A stretch of DNA of 64,000 nt from Umbelopsis ramanniana AG (Eukaryota; Mucoromycota; Umbelopsidomycetes; Umbelopsidales; Umbelopsidaceae). The position numbers and the translations under genes are program-made. This document shows, one piece after another, positions 55,882-64,000 of the stretch (the stretch's first letter is position 1; each line of letters starts with the position of its first letter). The notes under the pieces are model-generated. The model worked only from the letters and a program-made list of their open reading frames with translations, searched no databases and was not told where the DNA came from. The stretch spans positions 102,416 through 166,415 of the forward strand of contig NW_026252144.1 in the NCBI RefSeq assembly GCF_025399195.1, in the 5' to 3' direction.

Positions 55882-58800
55882 CTAAAACTTCTGCAATCGC
55901 TTGTCAATTTCTTCCAAATACGATTGCACTGAACTATTCCATCCGTTCGCCAATCGCTTGAGAATATCCGATAGTAAGCTTTGGTGGTCCTGAATGGAAG
56001 CTATGCTTAGTAGATGAAGCAGTTAAATTGTACATAGCTCCAACATTTACATACCTTGGTCTGGTAAAATTCTCCCAGCGTACCGTGTTCAGTCGATCTC
56101 TTTAACAGCAGCTTTTGAAGTTGAGGTTTGACTGTATCCTTACTCTGGCGAGTCTTCTTTTGAAGTTCTATAAATCCATCTTTCACCATATTATGAAATT
56201 GCTGAGCTGCTTTGACCTATAGGTTGTTAAAAAATAAATATACATCATTAGACCGAAATTTTGGCGGCTCTCGCCTCGTTCCCGATACTTACTGCGTCCG
56301 TAGTCTCAGCGGGATCCGATTTTTTCTTCTTTCCTAGCGAAAGCGTCCTTTTGATGACTTCGGAAAGGATTGACCCATACACCACACACTATATGCGCAA
56401 TGTGTCTTAGATTCATATTTCATCTTAGCTCCGCTGAGCCACTCGATTCATCGCTTACCTCAACTTCCGCTAAAGTTTGATGGAAGTAGTTCCATGAGAT
56501 AGTGCTATCGGTCATTGCTTTTTGACTTGAGACTATGGGTAGGTCAGCATCATTTATATACGCTCAACTACATGCTATTTTGAATTCCTTACTGAAAGCA
56601 GAGAGGTTACAGCTGTTCAGGAGCTCGATTCCCTTTTGTTGCTGGCTAGCTTCAGCATTCTTGAGATAGTTGATACCATCAACAACATCGGCAACAAAGC
56701 GTCCAAGGAATACGTCCTGTTCAGTCACCTGTTTGATGCCAAAAATAGATAATATATGAGTGACCATATTGCTATTATCGTTTGAGATACCAATTGGAGC
56801 CATCCACTTACGTCCTTGATGACCGCTTCATTGGTTACGGCAGCCTTTAGCTCCGAGGCAATTTCCAAACCTTCGCACTTGCTATCGCATACATTATGCA
56901 TTGTTCTCAAAATGAGAGACTGGATCTTGATCCAATTTGGCTAAAGGGAGGAATATAAATTAAGACCAGGGTCATCCAACTTTCTTCATACAGTATAAGG
57001 TTTGCACGTACATTTGTTCGCTTAGATGGACGAGACAGTTCCTCTATAGATGTGACCTCCTTAGGAGTGCAGTCGGTCATTACACCATAATCACGATTGT
57101 CAGATAGTTTCGAAAGTTTGTCATCTTGTAGAATATCAAAATTAGTTATAATGGCGACTGCAGTCCATTTCCTCTCCCACCTTGGATAACATACCATCGT
57201 ACGGATAAACACTAGGGTCAAGTTCCGCAAAGAACTGCACACCATACTTGGCAGCAAAGGAAGTCTGCAATGCCTCGACACGAGCAAGGTCAATGTTGAA
57301 CAAAGTATGCTGGATAGATTGATCCAATCTAGACCGGAATTCAATGAATTCTTGAATCTACGTTACAAAGTTAAATTAGGTATATTCTTATAGGCGAACT
57401 GCCAACTTCTGTTGGGTATTAACGTGGATATAAAGTTTACCTTGGAGAAAGTAGTATATTGGTAGGCTTTCACAATCATTTCCGGGGTCTCTATCTCGTT
57501 GGCTTTATATATGCTGCATGCCACAGACAAAGTTTCTGCCAACAGGTCAAATTGGCCAAGCGACATGGAGCCATCCGTCAGGTAATGGCTACAAGGGAGA
57601 AAAATAAGCAAACGATTTCAGCAGTATTGTTAAAAACTTCACTTACGTCAACGTATCAAACTGGATGTGCTTGACGTCCATGGTAGAAAAGATACGGTGT
57701 GCTTGATCGAAGGAACCTACAATTGACAGTTTAGAAACCACCCATCTAATTCTGCAAACAGAAAGGGCTATGCACAGCCAACGTAGTTGCTGACTGAACC
57801 TACCAATGATCAGATAAAGACGGATTAATAACATCTTGAATTGAAAGTTGTAAACGCTTTTCGCAAGTGCACCTTCTAACAACACAAGAGCATGTAGGAT
57901 GAAGGCCATGTCCTTGGTCTCTCTATATACTTTGAGTAGGATGTGTGATGCTAGCACTACATAGTCATCTCCATATTGCCGTTCAGTTTTTTCCAATGTT
58001 TTGCCTAGGGAAAGTCAAAAGAGTATTTAATATGGCGGCATATGACAAATTCAATCCCACTCAATCTGTACCTAGCGGCAAAGCGTTGTTGTAAGCTGCC
58101 CATAACTCTGTAACCTTTTTAACCGCATCCTGCTCTGTTTCACTACCACTTGTATTCAGATAGTGCTCCAGCTTATATACATTGATATCCTTTTGGATAT
58201 TTCTAATTTTCACGCCAGTCTAAGACGTAACATATCCGATTTAGATTTCCGTATGAGAAAATTCAGCTTCAAATACATTACTTACATCTTCTGTTTCAAG
58301 ATGAACCAGTGATCGTATGTCATTGATAAAGCTGGAAATTTCTTCGGTGTCGTCCAAAACAGCATTGACATAGGGCTGTAGATCCTCAAAGCAACACGGC
58401 TTGGTACCAAACCGATCAAAATAAGCCTTGATATGTTCCAGCATTGTTGCGCCGTCTATAACCATGCAAGCTATTAGCGACATACCCCACCTTACATCAA
58501 GATGCCTATCACCTTGTGTTGGACTGACCTATTTTGCTATCTTGCTTCAGTCTCAAATCTAATTCAAGTTCTGCCATGAAAGGACCTCGCTTCATAATGG
58601 ATGCTTCTAATGCAGATTTCTTGGTAGACTCGATGAGAGCCTTAGCCTCCTCAAGTTTTCTCTGCTCACTCTCTGGATCCTCAGCAATTTGCTTAAAAAG
58701 GGCATCAAAGTAGGTTTTCCAGCTGATCCAATCATCAGAGCTTTTTTACGCATGGTTAAACGTTAATAACTCACATCTCAACGCATTTTATGACACATTG

Positions 58801-59758
58801 TTCTTACTTTTGTTCTGACAAAACTTTTCTGCTCACTTCAAAAGCGCGAGTCCATTCGTTCGTTTCAGTCATTAGCTCCACGTAAATTTGGCGCACTTCT
58901 GGATCTAACAAACATTTTTGTCCGATGTCACTGTCAAGCAATACAAGTGCTTCCTTTCGCTTGCCTTGGCCAATGAGGATTAAAAGATACAGACGAATCT
59001 CTTCTGTCTGCTTTACTTTGCCTTCTTCCAAAGCCTTGCTCATCATACGCTCTGCCAGCGTATACGAAAGGTTTGGTGTAGTACCCTTGGCAGCCTCGCC
59101 TTGAAGTGCTAAAGACATGATTGCCCAAAACAAGTATTTGTTATTCTTAAATGATTTGTGAAGTTTGAGGGCTGCTTGCTGTTGACCCTTGAGATCCTTT
59201 CCTCGCACCATAGCCATGAACCAGTGGTTAGCAAATTCTTCGTTGTTAGGCTGTAATTTTGCTGCTGCTTCATACAGGTGTACGATCTGATCATCTACGA
59301 CAACGACAGCTTGTAAATTTGACAGTATAAGCGTAAAAGCAAATCAACCATACGTACGCTGCCCGATTTCTTTGTATGCCATGGTAGCGGCTTGAAGCGT
59401 AGGCTCATCGATAGGTTGTGCAGCCTTAACTTGAGCGCACAGGTCACTAGCCTCGTCCTCCTTCCCACTTCTGACAAGAGCAAGAGCTTTAAGTGCCTAA
59501 AAAACCGTCAGATGCACTTCCATGTGGATTGAAAATTGTGAAAATGCGAAGTTGAATTTTACCTTGACCAATACGAAATCAGGTGTCTTTTTGAGAATCT
59601 TGTTGGCTAGCTGCAAGGCTTCTTTACTATGACCCTCATCGATGGCCTCTGCAGATTAGGATTTCGAATTAGTTAAGTCAGCTGATGGTCATTTCCACTG
59701 AAGCCTCTTTGTTATTATTCTTCTCACCATACAAAGGTCGAAGTTTTCTGTCAGCCAT
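55882..59758 (-). CDS. NAA25: NatB N-terminal acetyltransferase auxiliary subunit NAA25 (Mdm20)
   Basis: The protein scaffolds Naa20 on the ribosome to acetylate proteins starting Met-Asp/Glu/Asn/Gln. The start MADRKLRPLY at 59758 is on a tiny exon (TAT G|GTGAGA ... CTGCAG|AG). TPR-like helices follow: EAIDEGHSKEALQLANKILK, TPDFVLVKALKALALVRSGK, EDEASDLCAQVKAAQPIDEP, YKEIGQHHQIVHLYEAAAKL, EEFANHWFMAMVRGKDLKGQ and KNNKYLFWAIMSLALQGE, typical of NAA25. Middle: SSDDWISWKTYFDALF, RGPFMAELELDLR and GDYVVLASHILLKVY-like YGDDYVVLASHILLKVYRET. C-terminal helices include SFDQAHRIFSTMDVKHIQFD, HYLTDGSMSLGQFDLLAETL and RSRLDQSIQHTLFNIDLARV. It ends EEIDKRLQKF at 55882. About 13 introns of 50-110 bp. Nearly all exons were assigned by reading frame and splice sites. 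Confidence 0.9.
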
Positions 59759-61770
59759 GACTATTATTAAGTGCCTGAAGGTGTTGTTAGACTCACTCGG
59801 GCCACAGGCCCACAGTTCGCTGATGTTTTATGTGACTGCCCTCAATGCCCGTACAGAAATTCCAAAACAAAAAGGCAGTTTGCCACCTGCCATAAAGCGA
59901 CCTCGACATGACACCTACTTTGGCGGTTTGACTTTCACGCAAGACACTAGAATTTAGTCCTTTGATTTCTTTATCACCTGAAGCTTTGACTGTATCGTGT
60001 ATCTGCTGGAGTCGAAGGGAACGGTTCAACCTGTGAGCCTGCATACCGCACGGTTGTCTAAGTTCATCGGACCTGTTTTCATTATAAATGTATAACCCTT
60101 TGTCTCACGAGTTAAATGAGATATATTCAGCACTGAGATTCCCTCCATCTATATATTCTTTGGTTTTCACTTAGAAATAGACAATTGCGAAAAATAGTAA
60201 GCAAAGGATCTGTGAGGGATAGGTATTTTACTCTGAGATGAATTCTGAATAACTCCTTCAGGACTGCTAAGTTACTTTAAGAGAGCCGTCTACAACCCAG
60301 CTTTGATTACTTGTTTTTTTAACAGCTCAACAGTAATAGGTATTACACCATTACAGCGGTTTTAGGTTGACAGTTGCAAATATCTTAATATTCACTTTCA
60401 TCAACGTACCCACCCGGCAATTGCACTATACTGGCTTGGACTCTGCATCCTCAACTCCCTCTTATATGCTGGGCTTCTCTCGTGCATTTATTTTTTGGTA
60501 GCCAAAGGAATCATTGACAGTAATGAATAATTGTAGAGATTATATTACTGTTGAAGATATGTTGATGGCCGAAGTCAGTCAGCCGCATCTGACGACTTGT
60601 CGGATTTTTTGTGTAATTTATATCAAGAGTTGTATTAAATGTCGCTTAAAATTATCATCTTGTTCTACCATCGCATACAGCAATGCACTCGCGTTTCTCT
60701 GTGTATTACTCATTACTGGTATTAGTCTTTTGATCTGGTATTCCAGCTACTGTATCTCGAGATGTAGGTCTACGTCTTCAAATGGTAGGTCTTCAAGTGG
60801 ATGAATGTCTAACGGGTCTAGCAAGTGGTAAAACTTCTCGTTTATGGTTCGTTGGACCGGCGTAGCGATTGTCATCATAAACGAGGAGACCCTGATACAT
60901 CTTGTAGGAAAGCGTAGATCAGTGGTTCAATTTTATAATATTCAATGATCGAAGCTTTTTTTTTGACAGATTTTCTGTTCGCCCAATGCCTTGATGGCCA
61001 AGTACAGTAATTCAGCACTTTCATGCCCGAAGGTGAGAATTGCAATGCGATTTCGGCAGATTTTCTTTTTGGCCGTAGTTTTATTTTTCGCCATTTCTTT
61101 CTGATTACATCAAAATAAGATACTGGGAATAGTCATACAAAAACAGACCACTTAGAGGAGGTATCTTCTTTGAATACATCGGAATAAGAGGGCTTCTTAG
61201 ACGGTACGACTTCTTTTGAGACTTCCCTTCCTTGAGATCGTCTTATTGCTCAGTTCTGGTTTCGCGTATGATTGTTGATTCCATTCATTATAGTGTTTAT
61301 TGTTTGTAATTCTGTAACAGTAGACTGGATGGTAGTGGCCTAATTGATAGCTTATCGAAGTATTGTTTCCAAACAAAGTGATGTTCGACTGATTTAAGAT
61401 CATGAAAAAATAAAAATTTCACGATTCCTCTCATGTCTCTAACTGTTCCTTCGCTGTAATTTTTTTTTTTCCCAAATTTTGTCACCATTTTCCCCAGGCT
61501 GGTATACTTTTCCATGATAAAATTTCACGCCTTGAATAATCTTCACCCGGTTCTTTTTGATGAGTAAACGAGTAGCTGTTGGAATGAGCCAAGGTTCTGT
61601 ATAGTGTGGCACCAAACTTTTTGTCTGGATTTAGTGAATTGTTTTATTTCCTGATTTTCAGAGACTGGAATACAGACTGGTTTCTACTGATTGCTATATT
61701 GTACGAACGTTTTTTATATTTGGTTTTTCTATCTTTCTACTTGAAATACCCTGTGCCTGAGTTCGGAACT
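59759..61770. other. AT-rich spacer between NAA25 and LINE remnants
   Basis: About 2 kb. The first 300 bp is likely the NAA25 promoter. The plus-strand ORF at 60514-60804 begins with TTG and lacks features. T-runs occur at 60957-60966 and 61459-61469. The rest may be old transposon sequence or LINE 3' flank; nothing else is supported. Confidence 0.4.
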
Positions 61771-62840
61771 TTATAAACTTAAGTCTCGCCATCGAGCTAG
61801 TAGCCAGTCAATGTCTTTTCTTTGCGTCGCTTTTGGGTCAGAAATGATCTGGAAAAGAATCACCAGTTCGAAGTTAGTAATCAGAGGTTCGTCTGGGAAT
61901 TCTTCCTCGTTTGGACTCTGGTAACATCTGCACATTTTCCATAAAGAAGCCTGGACTGTGCTTTGTGTTGTTCCTGTTTGTATTATTTCTATCCATGATT
62001 GTATACCTTCTTTTTCCTTCGGTTGAAGGAAACAGTCATTAGTGAGTTCGGTGTCGACTCATACATATTGAACGCAGCTTGGTCCAACCATGCTCTCTGT
62101 TGTTTGATGCAATTCCAGTGAGTTATCCAAATGGCGAGCATGAATCGTCCCATTTCCTCCAAAATATGATCATCTTGTAATTTGGTCTGTTGCAAGAAAA
62201 TCAAACTCCAAATTTTGTCTTTCGACCGTATTTCAGGCGTCATTTTCTTGAAATTCATCATTCTCATCCAGTATTTCCATTTTCGTTCACGTCCTACCCG
62301 GAAGTGCTGATTCATTTTCCTTTTGACATATTGTCCACGTTCTGCTATGTTCGCCAGGAAAAATGTTGTGTAATCGCTCTTTGTTTGGTATCTTATGCTG
62401 AAGGGTCCGGATGTGTATCACCTGTAGGGCTTTGTGCTGTGATGTAATATCAATCAAACCAATGCCCCCTTTGCTTGGTGCATTACACAATAGTTTCCTT
62501 GGTGGTCAAGTAAGAACGGCATGATATAGCTACACACTAACCTCCTACACCTATCTATCCAATCCTGTGGTGGGGTTATGACCCGCAGCAGGGTGCCATA
62601 ATCTGGATAACAGAAGTGAGTTGGCGACTATCGCTTTTCCTTTGATGGAAAGATTGCGTGTATTAAGAACATTCACATGATTTTGTAGTTTGGTATATAC
62701 GGTTTCGAGAAATTGTTGTAGTTGAGCTTGTGTGGAATATAAAGGATATCCCAAGTATATTAGCGGTTGCGCGCTGTCCTTATCATACCAAACAGTTTTT
62801 TCATTTCTCGATTGGAATTGCGCCATACAAGGTACATGTT
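61771..62840 (-). pseudogene. LINE-type retrotransposon ORF2 3' part, 5'-truncated and frameshifted
   Basis: Read right to left, three frames together give the end of a non-LTR reverse-transcriptase ORF. Around 62826-62551: PLIYLGYPLYSTQAQLQQFL, then NVLNTRNLSIKGKAIVANSL and LLSRLWHPA, the thumb-side region of LINE reverse transcriptases. Around 62490: APSKGGIGLIDITSQHKALQ, a common LINE motif. Then KDKIWSLIFLQQTKLQDDHI and LAIWITHWNCIKQQRAWL, followed in another frame by TTQSTVQASLWKMCRCYQSP and IDWLLARWRDLSL*, ending at 61771. Stops and frameshifts break it, and the catalytic FADD-containing domain is absent, so it is dead. The 5' truncation is typical of LINE insertion. Confidence 0.75.
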
Positions 62841-62884
62841 GGGACCATTACCACAGCCCTAAATTAAACAGACTAAGACTGTGC

Positions 62885-63568
62885 CTAACGAAAGTCGAGA
62901 TAACTCTGATGTATTTGCAATACCGTGATAATAAAAGTTACCACCAATACTACTACTATGTTTGAGTTTTTATGTTTAATATGACATGTATTTTTTTGAT
63001 GCCGATCAGCAGATAGTCTGGCTCTCAGATTCTCACACATTCGTTGTACGTCGGTAAAAACTTCGTTAATTGTGTTAGCACCGTTTTCCTCCAATATATC
63101 GATGTTCCATGCGTCTTCAGGTACATTATCATTGAGTCTCTGATGATCTGCAGGTGGATATGAGGGAGCGATGGTTCCAGATGACCTGTCAAGAGTGTAA
63201 ATGGATATCATCGTTCCAAATGCACTTATGGCATAGAAGATCTCAAGGGGGCATTGGTTTCCTATGCTTGCATATCTATTTGCTATTTGTTCATTTGCTT
63301 CCCGTCTCGCTGATAGGCTTTGTAGACTATCCGGACTTTTTATCTCCACGACAAGCACAGGAAATATCTTGTGACCAAGTTGCATGGTTACCATGTATTC
63401 AATGGTTTTGCGAGTACCTATAGGATGGATAACAGGCTCAACGGTGTATCTGCTATTCGGGGGAAATACGATTGATAACAATCTATTATATGGCGCATAG
63501 TAACTGTTTTCCCTGTTGCGATCTTCTTCAGCTATACGAAATCTTTCTACAGTTAATTCATCCCACAT
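62885..63568 (-). CDS. PD-(D/E)XK-like protein of unknown function with hydrophobic C-terminus
   Basis: A 227-residue intronless ORF starting MWDELTVERFRIAEEDRNRE at 63568. The core resembles a PD-(D/E)XK nuclease fold: YTVEPVIHPIGTRKTIEYMV, then FPVLVVEIKSPDSL with Glu75-Ile-Lys77 as the E-x-K signature. Glu57 or Asp80 might be the acidic partner; the usual PD pair is not obvious. Next, LEIFYAISAFGTMISIYTLD and YPPADHQRLNDNVPEDAWNI. The last ~35 residues change character: HIKHKNSNIVVVLVVTFIIT is a hydrophobic helix, then the ORF stops 59 bp before LINE sequence. I recall similar ORFs repeated in Mucoromycota genomes but did not search. It could be a selfish-element gene or a domesticated nuclease; activity is unproven. 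Confidence 0.5.
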   Translation of the reverse strand: MWDELTVERFRIAEEDRNRENSYYAPYNRLLSIVFPPNSRYTVEPVIHPIGTRKTIEYMVTMQLGHKIFPVLVVEIKSPDSLQSLSARREANEQIANRYASIGNQCPLEIFYAISAFGTMISIYTLDRSSGTIAPSYPPADHQRLNDNVPEDAWNIDILEENGANTINEVFTDVQRMCENLRARLSADRHQKNTCHIKHKNSNIVVVLVVTFIITVLQIHQSYLDFR

Positions 63569-63651
63569 GTCAGCTATTGATATGACAATAATTAGTCGCT
63601 CGGGTGTATTGTATGGGAGTTGTTATTTTTATTTTTTTTGGTCAAGGATGT

Positions 63652-64000
63652 ATTTTTTTTTTTTTTTTTTAAATGATCAAAATTGACTTTATTTATGACA
63701 TTGGTAAATTTTTCACTGAAATGTAAGGAGCAGATGCTAATGAGATGTATTATTCAGCAATATGTATACTTGGGTAGGTGATATGGACGTTCTGAGACGT
63801 CCAGTCCACTATCCCTTTGTGTATCCATATGCTGTTTTTTTTGTGTTTTTGGCTGTCATCTATTATGCGTTCAGATAAAGTTTTCCACATGGCATTCTTG
63901 AGGTGGTTGTATGTGAGACTTTGTGATCTGTCTTCTCGGAAAATGAATGACCAGTGTTGTTTCCAGACTGTCGAAATTGCCATACTTAAGATTATCATGG
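63652..64000 (-). mobile_element. LINE retrotransposon 3' end with poly(A) tail, extends beyond window
   Basis: The ORF end (63998-63750) reads MAISTVWKQHWSFIFREDRS, then NSIWIHKGIVDWTSQNVHIT and stops after PSIHIAE. This corresponds to the C-terminal tail of a LINE ORF2 and parallels LAIWITHWNCIKQQ of the neighbouring remnant. A ~80-bp 3' UTR follows and then an A-run of 18 (plus-strand T 63653-63670), the tail expected at a LINE 3' end. The 5' portion lies off the right edge, so coding integrity cannot be judged. Confidence 0.7.

Noticed and set aside
60514-60804. 96-residue plus-strand ORF
   Set aside because: Begins with TTG, no domain, no splice context.
1-64000. CRISPR arrays, operons, bacterial promoters and riboswitches
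   Set aside because: No direct-repeat arrays with unique spacers, and gene structure is eukaryotic throughout.

Overview
The window is nuclear DNA from a filamentous fungus, most likely an early-diverging one (Mucoromycota, probably Mucorales). Genes carry many short GT-AG introns of about 55-80 bp, are closely spaced on both strands, and have AT-rich spacers. The gene set includes a velvet regulator, an SRF-type MADS factor, chitin deacetylase, a signalling mucin and a bifunctional tryptophan synthase, together with LINE debris at the right edge. The species cannot be named from sequence alone.

Layout. 0-0.36 kb: 5' end of TRM6 (tRNA m1A58 methyltransferase subunit). 0.9-2.4 kb: a Gln/Ala-rich protein with a domesticated integrase-type H2C2 zinc finger. 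3.8-7.8 kb: a RapGAP. 8.3-10.4 kb: a BCS1-type AAA ATPase. 10.8-13.7 kb: the B56 regulatory subunit of PP2A. 13.9-14.2 kb: a very small prefoldin-like protein resembling human ASDURF. 14.6-16.2 kb: an unrecognised acidic protein with five-residue repeats. 16.5-19.2 kb: an Msb2-like transmembrane signalling mucin. 20.0-21.6 kb: an SR splicing factor. 22.0-22.9 kb: a seven-knuckle CCHC protein (CNBP/Gis2/Byr3 type).

23.4-34.5 kb is gene-poor and accessory in character. It holds a giant ankyrin-repeat/HET-domain protein containing a 610-bp assembly gap, a secreted GH29 alpha-L-fucosidase and tRNA-Ser(GCT). From 34.6 kb conserved genes resume: chitin deacetylase, phospholipase D (Spo14 type), URI/Bud27, an Mcm1-like MADS protein, a velvet protein, a four-helix membrane protein, tryptophan synthase, an EHD ATPase and the NatB auxiliary subunit NAA25. 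The last 4 kb contains two LINE 3' remnants around a PD-(D/E)XK-like ORF.

Functional themes are signalling and development (RapGAP, PP2A-B56, Msb2-like mucin, MADS, velvet, PLD), RNA and translation (TRM6, SR protein, CCHC protein, tRNA-Ser, NatB) and cell wall or secretion (chitin deacetylase, fucosidase). The most notable items are the ANK-HET protein, which looks like an incompatibility or immune receptor with unusual domain order, and the ASDURF-like microprotein, which shares the window with URI. In humans both proteins belong to the prefoldin-like module of the PAQosome.
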